This document shows positions 6,481 to 13,700 of a stretch of 36,069 nucleotides of DNA, piece after piece. The DNA is from a virus. The notes beneath the pieces were generated by a model, which saw only the letters and a list, made by a program, of their open reading frames with translations, made no database searches and had not been told where the DNA came from. The position numbers and the translations under genes were made by a program. The first letter of the stretch is position 1. The number at the start of each line of letters is the position of its first letter. The DNA is taken from the IMG/VR virus record IMGVR_UViG_3300044613_002957, positions 1 to 36,069 of that record. One strand, given 5' to 3'.

Positions 6481-7247
6481 TAGGCGGCTTTCTTGAGCAT
6501 TAATTGCGCGTAGTGCAGCGCGAGGCGCGCTTGGAAGACCTTCCAGAACGGCTCGGCGCTGAACATCCAGGCGACTTCAAAGTCATCTGGCGACTCTTTG
6601 CCGATGCGGACGATGCCGCGGCGCTGGACCTTCATGTCTGGGCGGTTCTCGTTCCAGAGTTGTTCGTAGCCGGCGAGCTGGACTTTGTGCGCGCCGACAA
6701 TGGCTTTGCTCGTCTTCCAATCCAACAAGACGATTTTGCCGTCACGGTCGCGGGACGGTGCATCGATGGTTCCGCCGAAGAGATACTCCTCGGAGACAAG
6801 CTGCACCTCCGGCTCAATAACGGTGAGACCTTCGTCATCCCACCAGCGCTTGAAGTTGTTGAAGGCGATGGTCGCTTTCTCAATGTCCGCGGAGCTGAAC
6901 TCGGAGAGGTCGGCAACGTGGTTGTGGAGAAAACACTCAATGAGGAAGTGGGCGATGGTGCCGATGTCGGCGGCCTTGTCGCGCACCTTGCGGTAATCCT
7001 GGCCGTCCATGCCGAGCTTCCACGCCCAGTGGATGAGGCCGCTGCTGTCCTCGCCGATCTTGGCGATGGTGCTGGCGCCGGGAACGTCGGTGCCGTCTTT
7101 CAGCGGATACTTCTGGTGTGCGCGGGTCTTCTCGAGGCGGACGATTTTGCGTCCGTCCTCGGTGAAGCGATCCGGCGCCGCGGGCTTGGCGGCGCGTGCC
7201 GCCTTGCCCTTGGTGCTGGGTTTGCGTGTGGTGTTTTTCGCTGGCAT
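6480..7247 (-). CDS. RecB/Cas4-like PD-(D/E)XK exonuclease
   Basis: 255 residues from ATG 7247; longer upstream frames are in a low-complexity overlap with the SSB gene. After a basic Lys/Ala-rich tail (1-26) comes a nuclease core: H100 in IGTIAHFLIE, GGTID (158-162), LLDWKTS (174-180, catalytic D and K) and QLAGY (190-194). These are the RecB-family motifs of phage exonucleases that resect double-stranded ends for single-strand annealing. Its place between DUF6378-like and SSB genes fits a recombination module. No beta/RecT annealase is recognised nearby, so the SSB may serve that role. Confidence 0.85.
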   Translation of the reverse strand: MPAKNTTRKPSTKGKAARAAKPAAPDRFTEDGRKIVRLEKTRAHQKYPLKDGTDVPGASTIAKIGEDSSGLIHWAWKLGMDGQDYRKVRDKAADIGTIAHFLIECFLHNHVADLSEFSSADIEKATIAFNNFKRWWDDEGLTVIEPEVQLVSEEYLFGGTIDAPSRDRDGKIVLLDWKTSKAIVGAHKVQLAGYEQLWNENRPDMKVQRRGIVRIGKESPDDFEVAWMFSAEPFWKVFQARLALHYAQLMLKKAA

Positions 7248-7252
7248 GAGAG

Positions 7253-7825
7253 TTACCAGCTGATCTCTTCGTCGTCGGTGCCGGTCTTGGCTGCGGCGGG
7301 CTTGGCTTCTGAAACGTCGAAGCCGTAGCTGGCAGCGCTGCCGCCGTCGCCCCAAGTGACGAGGTCATGCACCATGACAGCCTTGGGCTGCAGTGTGATG
7401 CCGGCGCCGAGCGTGCCCGTGTACCAGCAGTAAGGCACGACTGCGACTTGGATTTTGCTGCCGCCGCCGACATTATCGGTGATGATGTCGCCAGAGGCGT
7501 TGAAGAGCTTCGGCGCGCGGCTATACGTCTCGCCGGCTTTGTCTTTGCCCACGGCTTTGACCTTGAGCTTCAACTGGACGAGACCGTCATTGTCTTCCCA
7601 CGGAGCTGCGTGGAGCTTGAGCTTGTCTTTTTTCAGCTCGGCTTTTTTCTCGGCGACGAACGCGGAGAAAAGCTCCTCAGCTTGCTTGATGAACGGTTCG
7701 GCTTCCTCGGCGGTTAGCTCGAGGTTGACTTTGAACACTCCCACGTCGTCGAACTTGGTGTCGGGACGGTTGAGGTGAGGATAGCGGGCGATGCCCACGG
7801 GTGTGGTTAGGGTTTTGTTTGGCAT
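7253..7825 (-). CDS. ssDNA-binding protein, T7 gp2.5/DUF2815-like
   Basis: 190 residues from ATG 7825. The N-terminal part (TPVGIARYPHLNRPDTKFDD) and the following beta strands match the DUF2815/gp2.5 OB-fold family of phage ssDNA-binding proteins. The chain ends TGTDDEEISW, an acidic tail with a terminal aromatic residue, exactly the kind of tail gp2.5 uses to contact helicase and polymerase. It would coat single strands during replication and promote annealing during recombination. Neighbours are a Holliday-junction nuclease and a RecB-like nuclease. Confidence 0.85.
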   Translation of the reverse strand: MPNKTLTTPVGIARYPHLNRPDTKFDDVGVFKVNLELTAEEAEPFIKQAEELFSAFVAEKKAELKKDKLKLHAAPWEDNDGLVQLKLKVKAVGKDKAGETYSRAPKLFNASGDIITDNVGGGSKIQVAVVPYCWYTGTLGAGITLQPKAVMVHDLVTWGDGGSAASYGFDVSEAKPAAAKTGTDDEEISW

Positions 7826-7826
7826 G

Positions 7827-8216
7827 TTATGCGTTGGTTGGTTGTGTTTTTGGTTGGACAGGAAAATCGGAATGACGCATGAGGGCGCAGAAGTCGCGCA
7901 GCGTGAGGGTGACGAGCGTGTCGCTGTGGTCGCGGCGGTGGACGACCGCGGAGTATTTGTATTTGCCTAGGCCGAGGTCTTTGTTGGCATCGCGCCGCGC
8001 TTGGCAGATGGCCGCATCAAGATCCAGACGCGCGCGGCCATGGCGCTTGCACTCAAGGTGCCAATCCGGCAAGCAGGGCACGATCACGTCGGGCGCACTG
8101 ATCCCCCAAGATCCTTGGCTGACTTGCGCGCCCCGCTTGGCCGGAAATCCTTCGGCGGTCAATGCCTTGGCAACTTCGCGCTCAAAGCTGGCGCCTTTCT
8201 GGCGGGAGTTGATCAT
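7827..8216 (-). CDS. Hjc-like Holliday-junction resolvase / PD-(D/E)XK nuclease
   Basis: 129 residues from ATG 8216, which overlaps the helicase stop (ATGA). The start INSRQKGASFEREVAKAL gives E12/E14, followed by APDVIV (D43) and HLECKR (E55, K57). These form the E...D...ExK active site and order seen in archaeal Hjc-type and phage Holliday-junction nucleases. It likely resolves branched replication or recombination intermediates before packaging. The C-terminal half is less conserved. An upstream in-frame GTG adds five residues but lies inside dnaB. Confidence 0.8.
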   Translation of the reverse strand: MINSRQKGASFEREVAKALTAEGFPAKRGAQVSQGSWGISAPDVIVPCLPDWHLECKRHGRARLDLDAAICQARRDANKDLGLGKYKYSAVVHRRDHSDTLVTLTLRDFCALMRHSDFPVQPKTQPTNA

Positions 8217-9619
8217 TCGTTCAGCGCCTCCCATAATTTCGGCGATGGTGCGTAGACCGAGCCGTCGCTGTCGCTGGTGCGGCCAACTGGTGCGGTGCCT
8301 TCAAAGCGGGTGAGCGAGGGACGCCATGTGAGGTTGAGCGTGCCGGTGCGGCCGGCGCGGTGCTTGGCGACGATCAGCTCGGCGTCTTGGACTTCCGGTT
8401 CCTCGTCTTGGACGGCGTAGTAGGCGGGGCGATGGATCAAGCAAACGATGTCGCTGTCTTGCTCGATGCTGCCGGATTCGCGGAGGTCGCTAAGTTTTGG
8501 GCGGTTGTCGCTGCGGTTTTCCGCTTGGCGGTTGACCTGGGCGGCGGCGACGACCGGAATGCCGAGTTCCATGCTCATGGCTTTGAGGCCGCGGGAGACG
8601 AAGCCAACTTCGTTTTCGCGGCTTTGGGCGCCGGAATGCGAGACAAGCTGCAGGTAGTCCACGAAGATGCACTTGACGCCCCAGCGGCGGACGGCGAGAC
8701 GGGCGCGGCCGCGGATGTCCAAGAGGGTGAGGCCGCCGCGGTCGTCAACGTAGAGGGGTTCGTTGCTGAATTGCGTGGCGGCGTCGAAAATCCTGTGCTT
8801 GATCGATGCGGTCAAAAATCCGTTCCGAATGATCTCGGTGTTGGTCTCGGCGCGGCCGAGGACCACGCGCGCGGCCAGCTCGGTGGCGGGCATTTCGAGG
8901 CTGAAGTAGACAACCGGGACGCCGCGGCGGGCCATGTTGTCGGCCATGTTGAGCATGAGCGCGCTCTTACCCATGGCGGGGCGACCGGCAATGATAGTGA
9001 GCTGGCCTCCGCGGAGGCCGCCGGTGACTTGGTCCAGATCGCGGATGCCGGTCTGCAGGCCGAGCTTTTTGCCGCCGGCCATGAGGCTCTCTAGCTCTTC
9101 GAGGAGGCCTGGGACGATGGCGCTGGGCGGGCGCATGCTGTCGGTGGCGGTGGTGAGGGAAAGACTGAGGACGGACTCGCCGGCTTGCTGGAGGACGCTG
9201 TCGGCATCGGCGGCCATGTCCTGAGCGGCGACTTGCATGGCGACCGATGCGTCAATGATGCGGCGGCGGGCGTGGAGGTCGCGGAGGGTTTGCGCGTGGT
9301 ATTCGACTGCGGCACTGCCTCCGGCGTAGTCGCCGAGCATCTCGGTGAGGGCACCGGCGCCGCCAACGAAGTTGAGCTTGTGCTGCGCGTCGATGCGCTG
9401 CGTCACGGCGATGACGTTGGGCGTGCCGCCTTCACCGCGGACCTCGGCGATGGTCTCGTAGATGAGGCGATGCGCGGGCGTGTAGAAAAGATCGGCGTGG
9501 ATGCCGGAGACTTCGTCGCAAAGTTTCGGGTCGGCCATGAGCGAACCGAGGACGGTGCGCTCGGTGGCGGGGCTTTGTGGGACGGTGCGTTTCATTTTAG
9601 GCGGCGCCTCCGTCGTCAT
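8213..9619 (-). CDS. dnaB: Replicative DNA helicase, DnaB family
   Basis: 468 residues. The N-terminal domain (about 15-120) matches DnaB_N (ERTVLGSLMAD). The RecA-like motor has Walker A GRPAMGKS at 212-219, Walker B CIFVDYLQL at 317-325, and the RQAENR...DLRESGSIEQD block near 364-388 with sensor and arginine-finger residues. It unwinds the phage fork as a hexamer, loaded by the O-like protein at 11297-12133. ATG 9619 has GGAG 4 nt upstream and overlaps the preceding stop; ATG 9595 (MKRTVPQS) is an alternative directly after the stop of a small membrane ORF. Confidence 0.95.
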   Translation of the reverse strand: MTTEAPPKMKRTVPQSPATERTVLGSLMADPKLCDEVSGIHADLFYTPAHRLIYETIAEVRGEGGTPNVIAVTQRIDAQHKLNFVGGAGALTEMLGDYAGGSAAVEYHAQTLRDLHARRRIIDASVAMQVAAQDMAADADSVLQQAGESVLSLSLTTATDSMRPPSAIVPGLLEELESLMAGGKKLGLQTGIRDLDQVTGGLRGGQLTIIAGRPAMGKSALMLNMADNMARRGVPVVYFSLEMPATELAARVVLGRAETNTEIIRNGFLTASIKHRIFDAATQFSNEPLYVDDRGGLTLLDIRGRARLAVRRWGVKCIFVDYLQLVSHSGAQSRENEVGFVSRGLKAMSMELGIPVVAAAQVNRQAENRSDNRPKLSDLRESGSIEQDSDIVCLIHRPAYYAVQDEEPEVQDAELIVAKHRAGRTGTLNLTWRPSLTRFEGTAPVGRTSDSDGSVYAPSPKLWEALNE

Positions 9620-9692
9620 TGTTCTCCAAGATCACTATGACAATGAACGTCAGAACGATCAGCGCGAGGTAGGTCAGAATAAGCGCGTTCAT
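9597..9692 (-). CDS. Putative 31-residue membrane peptide overlapping dnaB start
   Basis: ATG 9692 is preceded by a very strong purine site (GGAAGGAAG, 4 nt away). The product is an almost uninterrupted hydrophobic helix (LILTYLALIVLTFIVIVILE) plus a short acidic tail NNDDGGAA, and TAA 9597 lies 1 nt before ATG 9595 of the helicase. It is in a different frame from the 9616-9831 gene. The ribosome site and clear membrane helix argue that it is translated; there is no homology support. Confidence 0.5.
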   Translation of the reverse strand: MNALILTYLALIVLTFIVIVILENNDDGGAA

Positions 9693-9831
9693 TTTCTTCC
9701 TTCCTGCGGGCAAGCTGCGCGCGGCGACGTTCCCAGCGGTCGCAGGCTGCATCGACTAAGCGAAATGATTCTTCTAACCATGGGGTGATGTGGTGTTCGG
9801 GCGGTGGTGGCGGTTGGTGCTCAGTGGCCAT
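9616..9831 (-). CDS. Hypothetical 71-residue protein before dnaB
   Basis: From ATG 9831 to TGA 9616, which overlaps the helicase ATG. The N-terminus is proline/histidine-rich (EHQPPPPPEHH), then a charged helix (LVDAACDRWERRRAQLARRK). The last 30 residues are low complexity and share DNA with the 9597-9692 membrane ORF, so only one of the two frames may be selected in that part. It is the first gene after the decamer-repeat cluster at 9861-9893. Function unknown. Confidence 0.55.
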   Translation of the reverse strand: MATEHQPPPPPEHHITPWLEESFRLVDAACDRWERRRAQLARRKEENERAYSDLPRADRSDVHCHSDLGEQ

Positions 9832-9860
9832 GACGTTTTACGGCTTTCTGTCGTGGCGTG

Positions 9861-9893
9861 ATCTGTAGGCAAATGTTGGCATGTGTTGGCATG
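9861..9893. promoter_or_regulatory. Decamer-repeat cluster 1, before the helicase operon
   Basis: TGTAGGCAAA, TGTTGGCATG and TGTTGGCATG follow one another with exactly 10-bp spacing (TGT at 9864, 9874, 9884). The cluster fills the 66-bp gap between the stop at 9898 and ATG 9831. The same decamer recurs at 16093-16260 and 16591-16650. Position and register suggest a regulator binding side by side on one DNA face to control transcription of dnaB and downstream genes. Confidence 0.65.
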
Positions 9894-9897
9894 GGAA

Positions 9898-10158
9898 TCA
9901 AGGGTTTTTTGGGAGGATGGGCCATTTTTTTAGGTGGCCGAAATCGCGGGGTTCGGTCACGGAAGTCACCTTGCCGCACACGCCGCAACGGTCTTCGTGC
10001 CAGGTCGAGACGTGGCCCCTGGGCATGCCGCGGCCGTGGGCTTCGCCGCAGGGGCGGCAGATCCAGGTGGGGTAAGCCGGCGTGAAGATCTCGTCGTAGT
10101 TGGCCCGGTAGCGGTCGCCGTTGACCGGCCGCGGTTGGTCACCCTTGCCGGCGCTCAT
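9898..10158 (-). CDS. Zinc-binding phage protein with GKGDQPRPVN signature
   Basis: 86 residues from ATG 10158, overlapping the next gene's stop. The N-terminal MSAGKGDQPRPVNGDRYRAN is a hallmark of a widespread small phage protein family (GKGDxPRPV followed by YDEIF). Further on, CRPC (about 34-37), HGR/H residues and CGVCGK (about 58-63) form a zinc ribbon. Family members sit in early operons of many phages and prophages; their role is not known to me. It ends just before the decamer cluster. Confidence 0.75.
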   Translation of the reverse strand: MSAGKGDQPRPVNGDRYRANYDEIFTPAYPTWICRPCGEAHGRGMPRGHVSTWHEDRCGVCGKVTSVTEPRDFGHLKKWPILPKNP

Positions 10159-10364
10159 CGGATGCCGGTGGCCTCTTCGATGGCGTCATGCGCCTCGTTG
10201 GCGACTTCGTTGGACGGCTTGACGCAGCGGTTGATGACGCGGATGAGGCGATTGTTGGAGCGGATCAGCTCGCGGACCTGCGACTCCAGCGAGGCGGTGT
10301 TGTCCGCGAAGTTGGAGCCGAAGCCGACCGAGCCGACAACCAGGTCAGGGATGATCGTGCTCAT
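10155..10364 (-). CDS. Hypothetical helical protein, 69 residues
   Basis: The start is ATG 10364, in an ATGA overlap with the preceding stop; an upstream start at 10460 would overlap the previous gene by about 100 bp. Two helices are evident (ASLESQVRELIRSNNRLIRV and SNEVANEAHDAIEEATG). The first has leucine/isoleucine heptads that could dimerise. No membrane segment and no known motif. Confidence 0.65.
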   Translation of the reverse strand: MSTIIPDLVVGSVGFGSNFADNTASLESQVRELIRSNNRLIRVINRCVKPSNEVANEAHDAIEEATGIR

Positions 10365-10558
10365 TTGCGCGCCCTCCGTTTGCCGCGGCCGAAGATGAAG
10401 CCGGAGTTGCGGAACGATGGCTGGGTGATCAAACCGCGCTTGGCGAGGAAGCGGTCGCACGCTGCGTTGATCGACGTGGCCTCAAGCATGAGCCGGCCAA
10501 ACAGCGGGCCAGTGGGTTCATATTCGAGGGCTAGGGTTTTGCCGTTGTGCAGGGTCAT
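10361..10558 (-). CDS. Small basic protein, 65 residues
   Basis: ATG 10558 overlaps the upstream TGA. The chain starts MTLHNGKTLALEYEP, includes helix INAACDRFLAKRG, and ends in a strongly basic tail FGRGKRRARK, suggesting nucleic-acid contact. No family recognised. It is translationally coupled on both sides, so it belongs to the same polycistronic block as the replication genes. Confidence 0.65.
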   Translation of the reverse strand: MTLHNGKTLALEYEPTGPLFGRLMLEATSINAACDRFLAKRGLITQPSFRNSGFIFGRGKRRARK

Positions 10559-10731
10559 TTGCTGCGGGCCTCCTCAAGTTCGGTGGCGAGTTGGCGGACG
10601 AGGGCGCGCAGGGCCATAATGGTGGCGATGCTTTCGTCGGCGATCTGCTCGACGTATTCGACGTTGATGTTGAGGTTGGTTTTCGGCGCCTTGGGGGCGC
10701 TCGCCTTTTTGGTGCCTTTGGCGGTTTTCAT
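10555..10731 (-). CDS. Small Lys-rich coiled-coil protein
   Basis: 58 residues from ATG 10731; a TTG at 10746 is possible but less likely. A Lys/Ala/Pro-rich N-terminus (MKTAKGTKKASAPKAPK) precedes VEYVEQIADESIATIMAL and a helical C-terminus. No good ribosome site is visible. A 91-bp gap separates it from the nuclease gene upstream, so it may begin a sub-operon. Confidence 0.6.
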   Translation of the reverse strand: MKTAKGTKKASAPKAPKTNLNINVEYVEQIADESIATIMALRALVRQLATELEEARSK

Positions 10732-10822
10732 AAAATTACTGGTCAAATGTACAGTTGGGGGTCGGACATTGGCTGTCTTAGGTGTTAATAGAAAATCGAT
10801 AACTTAGGGGGGGGGCAATCAA
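10732..10822. other. Short intergenic gap with a G9 run
   Basis: A 91-bp gap in the left-arm operon. It contains nine consecutive G residues (10807-10815), prone to length variation, and an AT-rich stretch with ATCGAT. I see no convincing promoter boxes at proper spacing. Confidence 0.4.
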
Positions 10823-11293
10823 TTATTGGGTTTGGGTTAATGATTCTGCGACGGTGTTAAGCAAATCCCAGTTACCGGGCTTCCGGTGCTTGTTTGGGTC
10901 GTAGCGGACGCTGACTCGGTTGCTGATGTCGTCGAATGTCCAGAAGACAAATTGATTGAGGTCGGGTAGGTAGGCGGCGAGCACGTCGAAGTCGTGGATC
11001 TCGTAGGGGCGGGCTTTCAGTCCGCCGGTGGCGCGCTTGACGGAGACGTGGTAGGCGCCGCGATCGAGGGTGGCGGTCTTGACTTGGACGGCGATCGGGC
11101 GGACGCCGGCGCGGGTCAACATCACGTCGGTGGTCTGGGCGTGGCCGAAGGGCGTGAAGATCTCCCAGTCGTGAACTTGGGCGCCGACAATGAAGAGGGA
11201 TTCGGAGATCTCTCCTTTGCGGCAGGCGGATAGGACGGTGCCTCCGGTGATGGGGGCGTGGATGCCGTCTTCGAGGGCGAATAGGGTGCTCAT
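10823..11293 (-). CDS. PD-(D/E)XK nuclease, group I intron-endonuclease-like
   Basis: 156 residues from ATG 11293. The order DWEIFTPFGHAQTTDVML (acidic D), then PIAVQVKTA (the Q-x-K of the active site) and a beta-strand block FDVLAAYLPDLNQFVFW matches the PD-(D/E)XK family related to I-Ssp6803I and to other small phage nucleases (PF11645-like). It could be a free-standing homing nuclease or a recombination nuclease; there is no intron around it. It directly follows the O-like gene, 3 bp after its stop. Family placement is from motif memory. Confidence 0.75.
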   Translation of the reverse strand: MSTLFALEDGIHAPITGGTVLSACRKGEISESLFIVGAQVHDWEIFTPFGHAQTTDVMLTRAGVRPIAVQVKTATLDRGAYHVSVKRATGGLKARPYEIHDFDVLAAYLPDLNQFVFWTFDDISNRVSVRYDPNKHRKPGNWDLLNTVAESLTQTQ

Positions 11294-11296
11294 GGG

Positions 11297-12133
11297 CTAG
11301 GCTGCGTTTTCTTTGGCGAACTGTTCGCGCATCTCGGCGAGGGAGCGCTCGAGGGCGGTTTGTTTGGGTTGGCCTTGCACAGGCAAAGGGATCGGCTGGC
11401 GCTGTTGGCGCAGCTTCTGCAGCTCGTCGGGGAAGACGACGCCGGAGTAGTTGTTGACGATGGCGCGTTCCATCTTCTCGACCGCATCGCGCTCGTTGAA
11501 CTCGGCTAATTGCTTGAGGAGTCGGCGGGCGCCAATCTCGGTAAGGGGCGACCGCTTCTGGCGCTTGTGTTCAATCAGATCAACCCAGACCGCAGCGAAC
11601 CCTGGGCCGTGAGGCAGGGGCAAGGACGCTGGGTCGAATTTGGGAGCGGTGGCGCGTTTGGGTTTCGGGGCTTCCTTTTCCGAAGAAGAGGGTAGCGAAG
11701 GCGATGAAATCGCCGGAGCGGGCGCGTCAGCGCCTTTATTACGTTCCTTTATGTTCCTTATTGTTGGGGTCTCATTCTGACACCACTTGGGTCTCATTCT
11801 GACACTACTTGGGTCTCTTTCTGAGACCGGTCTCATTCTGAGACCCATCTCGGCGGACACACCGGGGATCTTCCAAATCGATGCCTCGGCGCCGTCTCCG
11901 GCCAGCTTGCGGTGGCCCTTTTCGACCATGATCAGCTCGCCGCGGTCTTGCAGGCGGCGAAGGCAGCGGGCGACCGTGGCGCGGGCGAGGCGGGTCTTTT
12001 CCTCGAGCTTGCCCCATGAACCGAAGCAGTTGCCCGCCTCGTCGGCAAAGTCGGCCAAGGCCAGCAGGACAAGCCGGTCGGCACCTTCCGCGGGCGACTG
12101 GGTCCAGACGTAGTTGGTGGCGGCTACGCTCAT
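11297..12133 (-). CDS. O-like replication initiation protein, winged helix
   Basis: 278 residues from ATG 12133 (ATGA overlap). Residues about 8-75 (WTQSPAEGADRLVLLALADF, then SWGKLEEKTRLARATVARCL) form a winged-helix DNA-binding domain of the phage O/DnaD-type initiator class. A Lys/Pro/Ser-rich linker (about 130-175) leads to a helical C-terminal domain (about 180-278) that would contact DnaB. As in lambda O, its own gene carries iterons (11767-11846) between the two domains. It therefore likely recognises the origin in its coding DNA and loads the DnaB at 8213-9619. Confidence 0.85.
   Translation of the reverse strand: MSVAATNYVWTQSPAEGADRLVLLALADFADEAGNCFGSWGKLEEKTRLARATVARCLRRLQDRGELIMVEKGHRKLAGDGAEASIWKIPGVSAEMGLRMRPVSERDPSSVRMRPKWCQNETPTIRNIKERNKGADAPAPAISSPSLPSSSEKEAPKPKRATAPKFDPASLPLPHGPGFAAVWVDLIEHKRQKRSPLTEIGARRLLKQLAEFNERDAVEKMERAIVNNYSGVVFPDELQKLRQQRQPIPLPVQGQPKQTALERSLAEMREQFAKENAA
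11735..11846. other. Putative lambda-like replication origin (iterons plus AT-rich region)
   Basis: Four palindromic iterons lie head to tail: two near-identical 22-bp units (11767-11788, 11789-11810), then two 18-bp units (11811-11828, 11829-11846). Their shared core is GGTCTCATTCTGAGACC or a one-sided variant ending TGACAC. The last unit is a perfect 7-bp-arm inverted repeat. Directly beside them, 11735-11766 is AT-rich with repeated GTTCCTTTAT/GTTCCTTATT, the expected unwinding element. The layout copies lambda ori inside gene O. Confidence 0.75.
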
Positions 12134-12531
12134 CGGCGCCACCGGTTGCGGCGGATGCCGTCGCGGTTCTCAAAGACGAGGCGACCTTCAGCGTCGGCTT
12201 TGACGTAAACGCACTTGATGCGCTCGCCGGCCGACCAGTCCGCGGCGTTTTGCACTGAGCAGATCACCGGCTCGCTCCAGTCTGGCACCGAGACGTAGAG
12301 CAGGCGGGTGTTGGGGATCTTCTTGGGGAGAACTGCGCCGGTCACTTGGTCGCCGGGTTGATAGCCGACCTGTTTGGCGACAGTTTCGGCGAGCTGCTGG
12401 TCAGTGACTGGGGAGGCTTTGAGGGTGGCTTCTGGGGTTGGCTTGGCGGGTTCCGCGGCGGCAACCTGGGCGGGCTGACTGATGGATTGACCGATTGCTG
12501 ACTTTGCTTTGGTGAGGATGTCTTTGATCAT
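12130..12531 (-). CDS. Hypothetical protein with beta-rich C-terminal domain
   Basis: 133 residues from ATG 12531, overlapping neighbours at both ends by 4 bp. Residues 1-50 are alanine/proline-rich and low complexity. From about 55 the chain is a mixed fold (VGYQPGDQVTGAVLPKKIP, LLYVSVPDWSEPVICSV, IKCVYVKADAEGRLVF) that looks like a small beta barrel, possibly OB-like. Its position just before the O-like gene suggests a replication accessory role, but I recognise no family. Confidence 0.7.
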   Translation of the reverse strand: MIKDILTKAKSAIGQSISQPAQVAAAEPAKPTPEATLKASPVTDQQLAETVAKQVGYQPGDQVTGAVLPKKIPNTRLLYVSVPDWSEPVICSVQNAADWSAGERIKCVYVKADAEGRLVFENRDGIRRNRWRR

Positions 12532-12941
12532 GCTGCTAGTTGCTCCTGTTGGATTTGCTGGTGTTGTTGTGCCTCGGGCTTTTGGGCCGCGATTTCCAAA
12601 TACTCGGCGACCTCATTGAGCATCGGATCGCCGTTGTGATTGATGACGGTTGTGCGTCCGTCAAAAGACCAATGAATCCAAGGCCGGTCGTGCCACTTGT
12701 CTGGCCGGCACCTGCCAATCTCAATGAGCGCGTTGCCGCCGTCCCAACAGATAATGCCATCCGGTATCTGGCGCCCCTTGCGGCCAGAGTTCAGCGTTCC
12801 CATAAGGGCATGGGTGAACATCTCGTCGATGCTCCCGCCGACCCTCATGTCTTCCCACACCTGTTGCAGCGTGTAGATGGCCCAAGGGATGAGGTTAATC
12901 ATCGCCTCATGCAGTGGTCCGCCGTCTTTGCCGTAGCTCAT
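12528..12941 (-). CDS. Hypothetical protein, 137 residues
   Basis: From ATG 12941; the stop overlaps the next ATG. Tryptophan- and His-rich central region (DKWHDRPWIHWSFDGRTTV) with GGNALIEIG before it, and a glutamine-rich tail (QQHQQIQQEQLAA). The Trp/His density suggests a compact globular domain. There is no ribosome site of note, only an AT-rich upstream stretch (TTTATAAAAAA). No family assigned. Confidence 0.65.
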   Translation of the reverse strand: MSYGKDGGPLHEAMINLIPWAIYTLQQVWEDMRVGGSIDEMFTHALMGTLNSGRKGRQIPDGIICWDGGNALIEIGRCRPDKWHDRPWIHWSFDGRTTVINHNGDPMLNEVAEYLEIAAQKPEAQQHQQIQQEQLAA

Positions 12942-12951
12942 GGTCGTGTTT

Positions 12952-13107
12952 TTATAAAAAATTTCGGAAGGCGCTATCGGTGGGGGGTATTAGAGAAATT
13001 GATAACGACAGACCCCCTCCTCCCCTCCATAACCGAACCCAATAACTCTCATGTGCAGCAGCTCTACTCTGTTGTCGCATTAACGACTTGGTCGGTTTGC
13101 GGCTCAT
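12952..13107 (-). CDS. Doubtful small ORF, 51 residues
   Basis: ATG 13107 overlaps the upstream stop as ATGA, and the ORF fills most of the gap between two genes. The first 25 residues (MSRKPTKSLMRQQSRAAAHE) are basic and credible. The remainder is glycine- and serine-rich and derives from G-rich DNA, less protein-like. It could be a short real peptide or leader DNA of the next gene. Confidence 0.35.
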   Translation of the reverse strand: MSRKPTKSLMRQQSRAAAHESYWVRLWRGGGGLSLSISLIPPTDSAFRNFL

Positions 13108-13700
13108 CTCTCGCTTTCCTCTGTAGAGCCAGTCTCAATCTCAATAGCAGGAGCTGGCAGTGCAGCGGCCTTTTGCGCCTCGCGTCCTTCTGAGCCGACC
13201 GATAAATCCACCCGTTCCGCCGTCACATCGATCACCTGCTCGCTCCTCAGCCCGCGCACGAAGCTATTCCAAGAGTCAGCCGCCGGAGCCATCACATGCT
13301 CCACACGCTGCGTTGCGCCACCGGCCAGCAGTTCAGATTTCTCTGTTGCAACCGCAGACATGATAGTGAGTTCGTGACTCTTCATGTCGGGTATCCTCTC
13401 AAAGAGTTCCGCGGTCCCAACGGCGGCCAAGGTCTTCCAGTTCTTCGACGTAATTTCCCGCGCGCGTTCCAACAGCTCCGGCCTGTTGCGTATCAGCGCC
13501 ATGATCGTGTGGTACGACGTGTTGAACGCGCGGCACATCTCGCGGATCGACATGCCGGCCATATGCGCTGCGGCGATCTTCTCAGCCTTCGCTTCGGGCA
13601 CCTCGAGGCCGGTTGAGCGGCCCACATGCACCGGAGCAATCTCTGGCTCCGGCTTGGCTGCTTTCTTTTTGGGTTTAGATGTCGTCCGCGGTCTTGCCAT
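13104..13700 (-). CDS. HTH DNA-binding protein, candidate small terminase
   Basis: 198 residues from ATG 13700. A basic tail (MARPRTTSKPKKKAAKPEP) precedes a homeodomain-like helix-turn-helix at about 39-72 (KIAAAHMAGMSIREMCRAFN then SYHTIMALIRNRPEL). A long helical region (about 73-130) and an acidic tail ending TGSTEESER follow. This order, HTH, oligomerising helices, acidic C-terminus, resembles phage small terminase subunits, but the gene is more than 8 kb from terL and sits with replication genes, so a transcription regulator is an equal alternative. The role is inferred from architecture only. Confidence 0.6.
   Translation of the reverse strand: MARPRTTSKPKKKAAKPEPEIAPVHVGRSTGLEVPEAKAEKIAAAHMAGMSIREMCRAFNTSYHTIMALIRNRPELLERAREITSKNWKTLAAVGTAELFERIPDMKSHELTIMSAVATEKSELLAGGATQRVEHVMAPAADSWNSFVRGLRSEQVIDVTAERVDLSVGSEGREAQKAAALPAPAIEIETGSTEESER

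Noticed and set aside
10807-10815. G9 run as a phase-variation switch
   Set aside because: It lies between genes, not inside a coding frame or between recognisable promoter boxes, so slippage has no evident consequence.
11767-11846. CRISPR array
   Set aside because: The repeats are contiguous without unique spacers, are internally palindromic, and lie inside a coding gene; no cas genes are present.
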